Positions 9,453-18,652 of a stretch of DNA of 64,000 bases are shown here, one piece after another (positions within the stretch are counted from its first letter, which is position 1; every line of letters starts with the position of its first letter). The notes below the pieces were generated by a model, which saw only the letters and a list, made by a program, of their open reading frames with translations, did not search any database and was not told the DNA's origin. A program made the position numbers and the translations under genes. The stretch lies in NCBI GenBank assembly GCA_002426795.1, contig DINQ01000011.1, positions 62,001-126,000 of the forward strand, read 5' to 3'. The stretch comes from Bacteroidales bacterium UBA5536. Lineage in GTDB: Bacteria; Bacteroidota; Bacteroidia; Bacteroidales; F082.

Positions 9453-9977
9453 ATGAAAAAGACAATTTTGTTATACTGGGCTCCGGGCGGAAATGTAGAA
9501 AAAGCTGCCAGGCAAATACAAGCGCAAATTGGTGCTGACAAACTGGAAATGCTGGATGTTGCAAGCTTCAATGTGAGTCGCATGGATGCCTACGAAAACT
9601 TTATTTTTGGGATTGCCACCATTGGTGCCGAAATTTGGCGCGATGCAAAAGGTGATAATAAATGGAATGAGTTTTTCGTAAAAACCGAAAACAAAGATTT
9701 TTCCGGTAAAACATTTGCTTTTTATGGGCTTGGCGATCAGGTGCTGTATCCCGATCATTTTGTGGATGCTTTGGGATTCCTGAAAGAAGAGGTAGAAAAA
9801 CGCAATGGCAAAATTGTAGGTTTCTGGCCAACTGAAGGCTACACTTTCACCGATTCGGAAGGCGCGGCTGACGGCAAGTTTTTTGGTCTGGCACTTGACG
9901 AAGACCAGGAAAACGAAATGACACCTGAACGCATCAAAAAATGGACAGCCCAAATCAGCCAGGAAATGAAGCTGTAA
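9453..9977 (+). CDS. Flavodoxin-like protein with altered phosphate loop
   Basis: A 174-residue protein with the length and fold order of long-chain flavodoxins (FMN-binding single-electron carriers in the cytoplasm). The region after beta1, which normally reads T/S-x-T-G-N-T and holds the FMN phosphate, is here WAPGGNVEKAA, with proline and glycine in place of the hydroxyl residues. The later loops are better kept: the 90s loop with GLGDQVLYPDHFVDAL and the typical downstream GFWPTEGYTFTDS. It may bind FMN in a modified way or use another ligand. A strong terminator follows, so it is a single-gene unit or the end of one. Confidence 0.82.
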   Translation: MKKTILLYWAPGGNVEKAARQIQAQIGADKLEMLDVASFNVSRMDAYENFIFGIATIGAEIWRDAKGDNKWNEFFVKTENKDFSGKTFAFYGLGDQVLYPDHFVDALGFLKEEVEKRNGKIVGFWPTEGYTFTDSEGAADGKFFGLALDEDQENEMTPERIKKWTAQISQEMKL

Positions 9978-9998
9978 GCCATTAACCAAAACCAAATA

Positions 9999-10022
9999 AA
10001 AGCCCTTTTGAGGGCTTTTTTT
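9999..10022 (+). terminator. Rho-independent terminator after the flavodoxin gene
   Basis: AAAGCCCT and AGGGCTTT form an 8-bp stem around the loop TTTG, followed by a continuous T run to 10022. It separates the flavodoxin gene from the convergent mltF gene. Confidence 0.9.
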
Positions 10023-10070
10023 GTTTAAACAATCAATAGATGATTGCCTTGCTTACGTAGTGAATGATTC

Positions 10071-11522
10071 TCATTGTGAAATCAGGTTCCGGTAGTGGTC
10101 GTAACGCTCGGTAATCTGATCAACAAAGGCATAGGTCTCTTCGCCACGCGCATAGCCATAGTAAACCACCGGGTCGTGGTAAAATGCCGGCTTCGATTTG
10201 TTGCGCATAAAAAAGTCAACATTGTCGTCCCAAACATCGGGGTTTTTGTTGTACTTGGCTGCCAATCGTCGCGCATCGAGCACATGGCCCACACCTGCAT
10301 TATACGCCGCCAGCACAAACTTGATGCGCTCTGCTGAATCTACCACGCTTTCCGGAATTTGCTTGTCAAGATACTGGATAAATTTACCGCCAATCCTGAT
10401 CTGTTCCTGTGGCGAAGCGGTTGAATCAATCCCAAACTGCTCCATCACCACCGGCATTAGCTGCATGAGACCATAAGCACCTGCCCAGCTCACAGCATCG
10501 GGTTTAAATTCAGATTCCTGATAAATAAGCGAAGCAAGCAGACGCCAGTCCCAACCAATCTCTCGAGCCACTTCCTTGATGGTTTTGTCAAAGTCGGATA
10601 GTCGTCCCCCATTAAATGAGTTGTATTCGCTGCGTGCCAGATAGCGGGTGCGGTTGCTTTTAAAATACTTGTCGTACAACAGCCTCGATTCAAGTGTATT
10701 GTCAAAATCGCCCAGCCAGTGATTGATCTCTTTGAGCAGGGCATTGTTCTTTTCTTTGCGTAATGCCCAGGCGAGTTTTTGCGGAAAACTCACAGGCATC
10801 TTCACATCAATCTGAGGATAATTGCGTTCGTTTACCAAGGCAATATGTTCATCGGCCACTGTATAATCAATTTCACCATTGGCAACGGCAGCAATCAGCT
10901 CTTCTACCTCCCGTTTGTCTTCCTTGATAATGATGGTGTCGCCAATTTCATCAGCGAGGGTTTCGAGTCGCTTTTTGAATACACTGCCGGCCTGCACATA
11001 AATGGTTTTACCGGCGAGTTCAAGGCTCGAGCGCAGCAACTTGCTTTCAATTTCGTCACGTGTTTGCATGCGCTGCCAACCTTCGGGCATTCGTTGAACC
11101 AGCACCTGTCGTGTTATAAAAATGGGATTGGTAAAGTCAAAACGCTCCTGTCTTTTCCCGGTGACAGTCATGCCAAGCGCAATGATATCAACATCACCCT
11201 TTTCGAGCTGCCGCATTGCTTTTTGCAGGTTGTCTTCGATACGCAATTCAAGACGCACCCCCAGGTTTTGCGAGAAAGCCTTGAGCATCTCATACTGATA
11301 GCCCATTGGCTCGCCGCGATAAATGTAATAGTTGATTGAATTATAATCGGTGAGGGCAATAATTTTACCCCGTTCAACAACACGCTCCAGTGAATTTGGC
11401 CCCATTTCAACGGCATCTTTCTCTATTTTGCTGTCCTGTGATGGATTGCAAGCTGTAAATACAGCAAGAAAAATTACCACTAAAACTAACCACAAATGAT
11501 GCTTTTTCCGCATGGAAATCAT
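10071..11522 (-). CDS. mltF: Membrane-bound lytic murein transglycosylase F
   Basis: Cleaves the MurNAc-GlcNAc bond of peptidoglycan to 1,6-anhydro products. A lipoprotein signal (lipobox FTAC) precedes a periplasmic substrate-binding-like domain of the SBP_bac_3 type (about residues 40-290), then a C-terminal SLT domain with the catalytic glutamate in IYQESEFKPD, the conserved GLMQLMP and the AYNAG motif. This two-domain order defines MltF. Start candidates are ATGs at 11522 and 11513; a longer frame to 11555 lacks a sensible signal peptide. The binding-like domain probably responds to muropeptides, as known for the family. Confidence 0.92.
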   Translation of the reverse strand: MISMRKKHHLWLVLVVIFLAVFTACNPSQDSKIEKDAVEMGPNSLERVVERGKIIALTDYNSINYYIYRGEPMGYQYEMLKAFSQNLGVRLELRIEDNLQKAMRQLEKGDVDIIALGMTVTGKRQERFDFTNPIFITRQVLVQRMPEGWQRMQTRDEIESKLLRSSLELAGKTIYVQAGSVFKKRLETLADEIGDTIIIKEDKREVEELIAAVANGEIDYTVADEHIALVNERNYPQIDVKMPVSFPQKLAWALRKEKNNALLKEINHWLGDFDNTLESRLLYDKYFKSNRTRYLARSEYNSFNGGRLSDFDKTIKEVAREIGWDWRLLASLIYQESEFKPDAVSWAGAYGLMQLMPVVMEQFGIDSTASPQEQIRIGGKFIQYLDKQIPESVVDSAERIKFVLAAYNAGVGHVLDARRLAAKYNKNPDVWDDNVDFFMRNKSKPAFYHDPVVYYGYARGEETYAFVDQITERYDHYRNLISQ

Positions 11523-11669
11523 TGTCTTTGTGAAGCTAAAAATAATAAAAAACAAACAGCTACAGTAGTTTTCGTGTTTTTAGGCTTGATAACGCAAAAT
11601 TTTAAGTTTTGGTTTTTGGCCTATTAGTTTGCTTAGTTAAAGATTATTAAAATGCATCATAAAAAATCA

Positions 11670-11700
11670 TTGACACATTAAACGAAAAAATTTAACTTTG
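11670..11700 (+). promoter_or_regulatory. Strong Bacteroidota-type promoter
   Basis: TTG at 11670-11672 and TAACTTTG at 11693-11700 are separated by 20 bases, an exact match to the TTG-N19-21-TAnnTTTG consensus. It lies in the 307-base gap between mltF and the outer-membrane protein gene at 11830 and predicts a leader of about 120 bases for that gene. Nothing else is recognised in the gap. Confidence 0.75.
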
Positions 11701-11829
11701 TTAAATTGATAACACCAACCCTTTTTTCGTCAGGCATTGGCCAGGGAGACTGCTTTTATTCCACTCATTTTGGTTGGTGATATCAAGAATTTGCGTGTTT
11801 TAATGGATCAGAAAACTTATGATAAACAT

Positions 11830-12555
11830 ATGAAAACCAATCATTACAAATGGCTATCTAGCCTGCTTCTGTTGATTTTTCCAGCCATGCTGATGGCACA
11901 GGAGCTTCCGGGAAATACACCTGTAAACAAGGTTGAATACAATGAATCAACTGAGTTAGGAACTGGTTTTGGGCTGGGGATTGGCGTCAAGATGAACACT
12001 TTTGGTCCCGGCGTTGAACTGATCGGGGCTTTTAGCGACAAGCTACACCTGCGACTTGGCTTTAATTCGATGGGGATCAACTACACCTACAGTGATACTG
12101 ATCTGGAAGTAAAAGCCAGCGCCGAAGTGCGGCTACAGGATGTCTCACTGTTATTGAATTATCAGCTGGCCAGGGTGCTTTTCATCAGCGGTGGTTTCAT
12201 CTACAACAACAACGAAATCAAGCTGATTGGATTCCCCACCGGATCCATCATCATCGGTGATATCACGGCTGGTCCGGATGATGGAAGTACTTTGACGGCC
12301 CGCATCAGGCCAGGATCAAGCGTCAATCCCTATGCCGGAATCGGAATTGGCCGTTCTCTGTCGAAGAATGGTGTTGTCTCCTTTGCTTTTGAAGTTGGAG
12401 CCGCTTTTCAGGGAAGCCCGACGGTAGAACTAGTTGGAAACGGCAATCTGAACGAAATTGGCAGCGAAGAAAACCGTCAATTGCTCGAAGAAAACATAGC
12501 CTTTTACACCATCCATCCGGTTGTTAGCCTGCAGCTGTCGTTTCGGTTTTTGTAA
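11830..12555 (+). CDS. Outer-membrane beta-barrel protein of unknown function
   Basis: A 241-residue protein. Translation is taken from the ATG at 11830, where a standard Sec signal peptide begins (cleavage after MLMAQ); the frame is open 93 bases further up without signal character. The mature part shows alternating hydrophobic/polar residues and many glycines typical of an 8- to 10-stranded barrel (for example GTGFGLGIGVKMN and PYAGIGIGRSLS), and it ends with an aromatic residue pattern (SFRFL) as outer-membrane proteins do for BAM recognition. No ligand or enzyme motif is seen. It has its own promoter and a long leader. Confidence 0.72.
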   Translation: MKTNHYKWLSSLLLLIFPAMLMAQELPGNTPVNKVEYNESTELGTGFGLGIGVKMNTFGPGVELIGAFSDKLHLRLGFNSMGINYTYSDTDLEVKASAEVRLQDVSLLLNYQLARVLFISGGFIYNNNEIKLIGFPTGSIIIGDITAGPDDGSTLTARIRPGSSVNPYAGIGIGRSLSKNGVVSFAFEVGAAFQGSPTVELVGNGNLNEIGSEENRQLLEENIAFYTIHPVVSLQLSFRFL

Positions 12556-12776
12556 GGTTAATATTGTTCAGCCATCATAAATCGCATGAAACACGCTGAA
12601 GTAAGACAAAATACTTAATTTAGAAAAATCTTTGTAAGGCTGGTTCTTGCCTGTTTTACACTGCGAAAATAAATAATGTCAACCATTGCTGTATGTCAAC
12701 TAAGTTCAGCTGTGTCACAATCTGAAACAAGTATCTGAACATTGGTTAGGCGCAGCTGGCTATAAAAAACAAATGA

Positions 12777-14915
12777 ATGACTCTATTTAAGAAAAGTTGT
12801 AGTTACTTTCCTTTAGCTCTCTTTACACTTTTTGCCTTTACTTCATTTTCATCATTGGCAGGGTCCGACAGTTTAATCAAAGTCCTGAGCCATAGCAGTA
12901 AGGAAGCAGATCAACTTTATGCCAAAGTGTTAATTGCCAGGAATTTAATCCCGGATAATATGGACTCAGCCAGAATGCTGCTCGATCAGGTTAAACCTAT
13001 TGAGTCAGGCCTAGACAAACTTAGCCGGGCTGAATACAACAATGTAAATGGGTTGTACTACTGGTTTACCAGCGAGTATGACACTTCGATCAGCTACCTG
13101 ATGAAAACGGCAAGGCTAACCTCAGAGCCCGAATTGGATCAGCTCATTGTTGAAGCTTGCAACAATGGCGGGGCGTTATTGGGCAAAACAGGACAACCCG
13201 ACAGCTCATTTAAATACCTGAGCAAAGCACTCGACATCGATGTTCATAGAAACAACATAAAGGGTATCGCTAAAACAAATTACGATCTAGGTGTTTTTTA
13301 TCGCAGAGCCGGAAAATACAGACTTGCACTGCAATACCAACTGGCCTCAATCAATGCACTCGAAGAACTGCAAGACACTTTCAGACTGGCAAATGGCTAC
13401 AATGCCCTTGGCTCGCTTTATGCCAATGTTGATAAAAATGAAGATGCTCTCGAAGCATATCATCATGCACTCAGGCTGATTCAATCCCAAAACATGATTA
13501 GTTTAATACCTACAATTTACAACAATATCTCCTCTATCTACCTGGATCACATGAAAGATATTGATAAAGCAAAGACTTATGTTTTGAAAGGTATCCGAAG
13601 TGCTGAGGCCGGAGACGATGTTTTGCCCTATCTTTTCTCAAATATGGGGCAGATTTACATCAGAACCAAGATTTATGATAGCGCTGCATACTGCTATAAA
13701 AAAGCGATTTCGCTGAGCAAATATTATAAATTGACCAACAATCTGCTTCCGACTTATTCCTTTTATGGCACTTTGCTCAGCAGTCAAGGTAAATTCGATT
13801 CTGCTTATTATTACTATAACCTATCGCTAAAGCTTTCTGAAAAATTGGGTATTCCGACATGGAATACCAACACATATTTAAACCTTGCCAGCACCGATAG
13901 TGCACGAAATGATTTCAAGAGCGCATTTTTGCACCTGAAAAGGGCTATGGAAATACGTGACTCGTTGACTGAAAGTGAAATCAGGTTGAAGTTTGATGAG
14001 CTTCAGATCATCTATGAAACACAAAAGAAAGATGCTGAATTGTCGGCCTTAAATAAGCAAAACAAGCTGAATGAACGTATTATTGATAATCAGACCTATG
14101 TGATGCTGCTCAGTTTTTTGGTGATTATTCTCTTTGTCATCCTAATAGTACTGCAACGCAAGTCGAACCAAAAGATCCTGTCACAAAAAGAGGACATCCA
14201 GCGAAAAAACGAATCACTGACTCAGCTAAACCATACAAAAGACAAGTTCTTCTCAATCATCTCGCACGATTTGCGCGGACCTTTCAACGCCCTGATCGGT
14301 TTACTTGACATTCTGGGCGATGAATATGACAATATCTCCGATGCAGAAAAACGGCAAATTTTGGATGCGGTGCGCAAAAGCAGCAACAATACTTACAACC
14401 TGCTGGTCAACCTCCTCGATTGGTCACGAGCACAGCGCCAAAAGATCGAAAATGAGCCTGTGGTGGTTGATTTGCATGAAGCTGTGGAGCATGTTTTTGA
14501 AATTCTTAGATCGCGTGCCAGAAAAAAAGACCATCAGCTGACCAATGAAATATCACCTGGCATAAAAGTGATGTGCGACACAAATATCCTGAACAGTGTA
14601 TTGATCAATCTGGTGAATAATGCCATTAAATTTACGCATCAGCATGGCGATATCCGCGTAAACGCACAAAACAAAGAGGATAAAGTCTTCGTTTGTGTGA
14701 CCGACAATGGAATTGGCATCCCGGAAGATCATTTGGACTCTATCTTTCATATCGACTCCGATTTTAAGCGCCCAGGTACCGAAGAAGAAGTTGGAACAGG
14801 TCTTGGGCTTATTCTGGTCAAGGAATTTGTCGAACTGATGAAGGGCGAGATCACCGTGAAAAGCAAGCCAGACAAGGGAAGTACATTTTGTTTCAGTGTT
14901 CCACCTGCGAGCTAA
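12777..14915 (+). CDS. TPR-containing sensor histidine kinase
   Basis: A 712-residue membrane sensor. A signal peptide (about 1-29) is followed by a periplasmic array of about seven tetratricopeptide repeats (about 60-390), a single membrane helix (about 440-460), a short coiled coil, a HisKA domain with the phospho-acceptor His497 in SIISHDLRGPFN, and an HATPase_c domain with N box (LINLVNNAIKF), G1 box (DNGIGIP) and G2 box (GTGLGLIL). The family senses through protein contacts of the TPR array. No response regulator gene is adjacent, so it is an orphan kinase here. ATGs at 12773 and 12777 overlap out of frame; the 12777 one is in the kinase frame. Confidence 0.93.
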   Translation: MTLFKKSCSYFPLALFTLFAFTSFSSLAGSDSLIKVLSHSSKEADQLYAKVLIARNLIPDNMDSARMLLDQVKPIESGLDKLSRAEYNNVNGLYYWFTSEYDTSISYLMKTARLTSEPELDQLIVEACNNGGALLGKTGQPDSSFKYLSKALDIDVHRNNIKGIAKTNYDLGVFYRRAGKYRLALQYQLASINALEELQDTFRLANGYNALGSLYANVDKNEDALEAYHHALRLIQSQNMISLIPTIYNNISSIYLDHMKDIDKAKTYVLKGIRSAEAGDDVLPYLFSNMGQIYIRTKIYDSAAYCYKKAISLSKYYKLTNNLLPTYSFYGTLLSSQGKFDSAYYYYNLSLKLSEKLGIPTWNTNTYLNLASTDSARNDFKSAFLHLKRAMEIRDSLTESEIRLKFDELQIIYETQKKDAELSALNKQNKLNERIIDNQTYVMLLSFLVIILFVILIVLQRKSNQKILSQKEDIQRKNESLTQLNHTKDKFFSIISHDLRGPFNALIGLLDILGDEYDNISDAEKRQILDAVRKSSNNTYNLLVNLLDWSRAQRQKIENEPVVVDLHEAVEHVFEILRSRARKKDHQLTNEISPGIKVMCDTNILNSVLINLVNNAIKFTHQHGDIRVNAQNKEDKVFVCVTDNGIGIPEDHLDSIFHIDSDFKRPGTEEEVGTGLGLILVKEFVELMKGEITVKSKPDKGSTFCFSVPPAS

Positions 14916-14951
14916 CTGTTCAAGATTCTAATTTTTATTTTTTACTCAACC

Positions 14952-15725
14952 ATGAAGTCATCCCTGAGTTCCCGTACGGATCAATACCAGATTGCCTGGC
15001 AAGATGTAGATGCAAATGGCAAAATGACACTACGGGCCTTTTCCAATTTCCTTCAGGAGTCGGCATGGCGCCATGCCAATGAAGTCGGCTTCGGATTCAA
15101 CTACCTGAAACAATTTGGAGCCGTGTGGGTTCTCACCGCAATCAGGGCACAAATCGAACAATATCCTGCCTGGAACGACATCATCAGGCTGACTACCTGG
15201 CACAAAGGACATCAAGGGATCATCGCCTCGCGCGATTTTGAAATGCATAACCTGCAAGGACAGAAAATTGCTGCTGCTTCGACCGACTGGATCATCATCA
15301 ATTTCGAAAGCAGACGCCCCATGCGACCCCACATTATTGAACAGTTTAGCGATACGGCATTGCTTCATCACGCACTTGCGCAGCCTTTCCTTGACCTTGA
15401 AATGCCCGCAACAATTTACGATCAGCAGTATCATGTGGTTCACTTTTCAGAACTTGACATGAACGGTCACACCAATAATATGCGCTATTTCGAATGGATT
15501 GCCAATGCATTTGAGCCATCCAATACTACCCAGCTTGCTTTTCACCAGTTTGAAATCAGGTTTGTTCATGAGTGTGTACTGAACGACAAAATTGAAATGA
15601 CAATCCGGCAGGACGCGTCGGTATTTTTCATCCATGGAATCAGGCAACGTGATAATAAACAGGTGTTTGAAGCCAAAGCCAGGCTTCGTCCGTCAGGCGA
15701 CTTTTTTATAACGCCAAACGGATAA
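14952..15725 (+). CDS. Acyl-ACP thioesterase
   Basis: A 257-residue protein of the FatA/FatB-like acyl-ACP thioesterase family (double hotdog fold), which releases free fatty acids from acyl carrier protein in the cytoplasm. The first hotdog contains WQDVDANGKMTLRAFSNFLQ, and the second the conserved DMNGHTNNMRYFEWI with the catalytic Asp/Asn/His cluster. Length is normal for bacterial members. It follows the kinase gene after 36 bases. Its last 33 bases overlap the 3' end of the convergent ABC permease gene. Confidence 0.88.
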   Translation: MKSSLSSRTDQYQIAWQDVDANGKMTLRAFSNFLQESAWRHANEVGFGFNYLKQFGAVWVLTAIRAQIEQYPAWNDIIRLTTWHKGHQGIIASRDFEMHNLQGQKIAAASTDWIIINFESRRPMRPHIIEQFSDTALLHHALAQPFLDLEMPATIYDQQYHVVHFSELDMNGHTNNMRYFEWIANAFEPSNTTQLAFHQFEIRFVHECVLNDKIEMTIRQDASVFFIHGIRQRDNKQVFEAKARLRPSGDFFITPNG

Positions 15726-16805
15726 AGAAAGTACAGCTGCAGCGTAAACCACCAGTGTATAAAAAAGGTTGCTGAAGTCGCTGAAACCCGATCCTTTCAG
15801 CATAATCATCCGGTTGATTTTGATGAAATACGAAACCGGATTGAGTTTGTTGAGATACTGCGCCCAGTCGGGCATGCTTTCGACAGGTGTAAAAAGCCCG
15901 CTCATCAGAATAAACACAACGAGCAAAAACCACGAAATAAACATCGATTGTTGCATGGTGTCGGCCACGGTTGAAACAAACAGGCCAAACCCCAAAACTA
16001 CCAGCAAATAAACTGCTGCAACACCCAATAACAACGGCAAGCTACCCAGGAATGGCACCTGAAACAAAAACCTTGCAATGGCCAGGCCAAAAAGCAATTC
16101 AAACATAGCTACCATCCAGAATGGCAGCAATTTACCAATGATAAACTGGTATTTTAAAATCGGGGTTACATTGATCTGCTCGATGGTCCCAAGCTCTTTT
16201 TCTTTCACCACATTCATGCCCGATAAAAACATAGCAATAATGGTGACAAGCAATACCAAAATTCCGGGCACCATATAAGTCAGGTAATTAAGGCGTGGAT
16301 TATACCAATAAGAAGATTCAATGCCAATGGGTTCGGTATGCGTTACCGATGGCATCTGCTCCACAATCAAATATTGATTGAAATTATTGATGATTGCCAT
16401 GGCATAGGCGCTCATCAGGCTGGCTGCGCTGCCGTTGATGGCATCTGTAACCAACAGCAAATCAGTGCTGGTGTGATTGATGATATTGCGTTCAAAGTTT
16501 TCAGGAATGACAATCAGCTGATCTGCATCTCCATTTTTGAGAAACTCAGCTGCCTGCTGATAGGTTTCGGCTTGGGCAGTAACAATATAAAAAGCAGAGC
16601 CTTTGAAGCGAGAAATGAGCTCACGCGATTCAGCAGATCGATCCTGATCAACCACTACCAGACGCGTATGCTTAATTTCGAAAGTTGCCGTAAACGAAAG
16701 TATCACCAGCTGAAAAACAGGGATGATAAAAATAATGGGCAGCATGGTTTTGTCGCGAAACAGCTGACGAAATTCTTTTTGTAAGATGAAAAGTATGGTA
16801 CGCAT
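15693..16805 (-). CDS. ABC-2 type transporter permease (YbhR/YbhS type)
   Basis: A 370-residue inner-membrane subunit of the ABC-2 class: one N-terminal membrane helix, a large periplasmic domain (about residues 45-170) and five C-terminal helices. The conserved ABC-2 signature is visible as VVKEKELGTIEQINVTP. It is the last gene of the efflux operon and sits 6 bases after its paralogue. With that paralogue it should form the heterodimeric membrane channel of a YbhFSR-like exporter. Its 3' end overlaps the thioesterase gene on the other strand. Confidence 0.9.
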   Translation of the reverse strand: MRTILFILQKEFRQLFRDKTMLPIIFIIPVFQLVILSFTATFEIKHTRLVVVDQDRSAESRELISRFKGSAFYIVTAQAETYQQAAEFLKNGDADQLIVIPENFERNIINHTSTDLLLVTDAINGSAASLMSAYAMAIINNFNQYLIVEQMPSVTHTEPIGIESSYWYNPRLNYLTYMVPGILVLLVTIIAMFLSGMNVVKEKELGTIEQINVTPILKYQFIIGKLLPFWMVAMFELLFGLAIARFLFQVPFLGSLPLLLGVAAVYLLVVLGFGLFVSTVADTMQQSMFISWFLLVVFILMSGLFTPVESMPDWAQYLNKLNPVSYFIKINRMIMLKGSGFSDFSNLFYTLVVYAAAVLSLSVWRYKKVA

Positions 16806-16811
16806 CAGCAG

Positions 16812-17909
16812 CTATTTGTTAAGTCGGATATTGAATTTTTTCACACTCAGCAAAATGAACAATGCCGTCATGCCAATCAAAATCAGGGTTTCTTTCCATA
16901 CATACCCCATTCCCAGGCCTTTGAGCATGATGTTCTTAACGATGATGATAAACCATTTGCTCGGCATGATGTTGCTAAAAATCTGCAAGGGAAGCGGCAT
17001 GTTTTCGATAGGGAAAATAAAACCTGACAGCAGAATCGTAGGCAGCATCAAAACAAACATCGAAAGCAGCATGGCCGTTTGTTGTGTATTGCTCACCGTG
17101 GAGATAAAGATGCCCAGCGAAAGTGCCATCACAATAAAAAGGATGGTCTGCAAGAGCAAAAGCAACAGACTACCCTGTATGGGCATGGCAAAAACCGTAT
17201 AGGCCAACACCAGAATGAGTAAAGCATTTATAAAGGATAAAACAACATACGGAAGCACCTTCCCTATGATGATCTGACTAGGTTTCAACGGAGAAACCAA
17301 CAACACCTCCATTGTTCCCAGTTCTTTTTCGCGGGCAATGGAGATGGAAGTCATCATGGCCGAAACCAGCATCAACAAAACTGTAATGGTTCCGGGCACA
17401 AACATGAATACGCCTTTGAGTTCGGGATTGTACAGCATGGTTGTTTCAACATTTACCAATGTTCTTCCGGCATTGGGATTGCTTTTCATGGCGTAATCGC
17501 GGATAATCCCTGCGGTGTAGTTGTTAATCAGGTTGGCTGTATTGGGGTCGCTGGCATCTGTAATGAGTTGAATGGTCGTCTTTTCTCCATTCTGAAGTTT
17601 TTCTGCAAAATGTGGTTCAAACACCACCACTTCCTTGATTGTGCCTTTCTCAAAAGAAGCTTCAATCTGATTGGGATCGTCAATCACTTCGTGTAACCTG
17701 AAATAACCTGACGAAAGTAGTTTGTTGGTGATTTCGGTACTTGCAACATCTTTGGCCTGATCGAGGATGGCAATGTCAGCATTGTTGATCTCGTTGGTGA
17801 TGGCAAAACCAAATAAAAGAACCTGCGCAATGGGCATTCCGAACAGAATAACCATGGTGCGCAAATCGCGGAAAATATGCATGAACTCCTTAAAAATAAA
17901 CCCTTTCAT
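16812..17909 (-). CDS. ABC-2 type transporter permease, second subunit
   Basis: A 365-residue ABC-2 permease with the same layout as its downstream neighbour: one N-terminal helix, a periplasmic domain and five C-terminal helices, with the signature IAREKELGTMEVLLVSP. The start overlaps the stop of the ATPase gene by 4 bases (ATGA-type coupling), so translation of the two is probably linked. The substrate is unknown; homologues in E. coli (YbhS/YbhR) export cationic drugs and take part in ion tolerance. Confidence 0.9.
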   Translation of the reverse strand: MKGFIFKEFMHIFRDLRTMVILFGMPIAQVLLFGFAITNEINNADIAILDQAKDVASTEITNKLLSSGYFRLHEVIDDPNQIEASFEKGTIKEVVVFEPHFAEKLQNGEKTTIQLITDASDPNTANLINNYTAGIIRDYAMKSNPNAGRTLVNVETTMLYNPELKGVFMFVPGTITVLLMLVSAMMTSISIAREKELGTMEVLLVSPLKPSQIIIGKVLPYVVLSFINALLILVLAYTVFAMPIQGSLLLLLLQTILFIVMALSLGIFISTVSNTQQTAMLLSMFVLMLPTILLSGFIFPIENMPLPLQIFSNIMPSKWFIIIVKNIMLKGLGMGYVWKETLILIGMTALFILLSVKKFNIRLNK

Positions 17910-18652
17910 TCAGTGTTTTTTTGAGCCCTTGCCAGGCGGATAAATACTTCGTTCATTGATGCGGCCTGATAAGTTTCTTTGAGTTTCTTCGGACTGTCGA
18001 GCGCTTCGATGCGGCCATCGACCATGATGGAAACGCGCTGACAATATTCTGCTTCGTCCATATAGTGTGTTGTCACAAAAATGGTCGTTCCGCGATTGGC
18101 TTCTTCATATATCAGCTCCCAAAACTGTCTTCGGGTAATGGGGTCGACACCACCTGTTGGTTCATCCAGAAAAACAACTTCCGGGTTGTGCATTACAGCC
18201 ACAGAAAAAGCCAGTTTCTGTTTCCAGCCAAGGGGAATATCGCGCAACACTTTGTTGGCAGCATGTTCCAGATCGAGCCTTTGAAGCAATGTTTTGGTGC
18301 GTTCACGAATCAACTTGTTCGATAAGCCATAAATTCCCCCGTAAAACCTGAAGTTTTCGCTCACAGTCAGGTCTTCATACAAAGAAAATTTCTGGCTCAT
18401 ATAGCCAATGTGCTGTTTGATCTTGTTGGTTTGCGTATACACATTAAAACCAGCCACTTTGATATCGCCCGAAGTGGGCGATTGCAAGCCGCATAAAATT
18501 TTGATGGCAGTGGTTTTACCGGCGCCATTGGCACCTAAAAATCCGAAGATTTCTCCGCGTTTCACTTCAAAATTCAGGTGATCGTTGGCCACAAAACTGC
18601 CAAACTTCTTCACCAGATCTTTCACCACAATTACGGTATCTGCTTTCGTCAT
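17906..18652 (-). CDS. ABC transporter ATP-binding protein with atypical signature motif
   Basis: A 248-residue nucleotide-binding subunit. Walker A is GANGAGKTT, Walker B is VVFLDEPTGGVD, and the switch histidine is in VTTHYMDEA. The signature that normally reads LSGGQ is changed to PLGWKQKLAF, which is what the C-terminal half of fused YbhF-type ATPases often shows. Its ATG overlaps the TGA of the preceding ATPase by one base. The two ATPases together correspond to the two halves of E. coli YbhF, and would form a heterodimer with one regular and one degenerate composite site. Confidence 0.9.
   Translation of the reverse strand: MTKADTVIVVKDLVKKFGSFVANDHLNFEVKRGEIFGFLGANGAGKTTAIKILCGLQSPTSGDIKVAGFNVYTQTNKIKQHIGYMSQKFSLYEDLTVSENFRFYGGIYGLSNKLIRERTKTLLQRLDLEHAANKVLRDIPLGWKQKLAFSVAVMHNPEVVFLDEPTGGVDPITRRQFWELIYEEANRGTTIFVTTHYMDEAEYCQRVSIMVDGRIEALDSPKKLKETYQAASMNEVFIRLARAQKNTE

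Noticed and set aside
9471..9995. A 174-codon open frame on the strand opposite to the flavodoxin gene
   Set aside because: It mirrors the flavodoxin frame and shows no domain or start context; the plus strand has clear flavodoxin motifs and a terminator.
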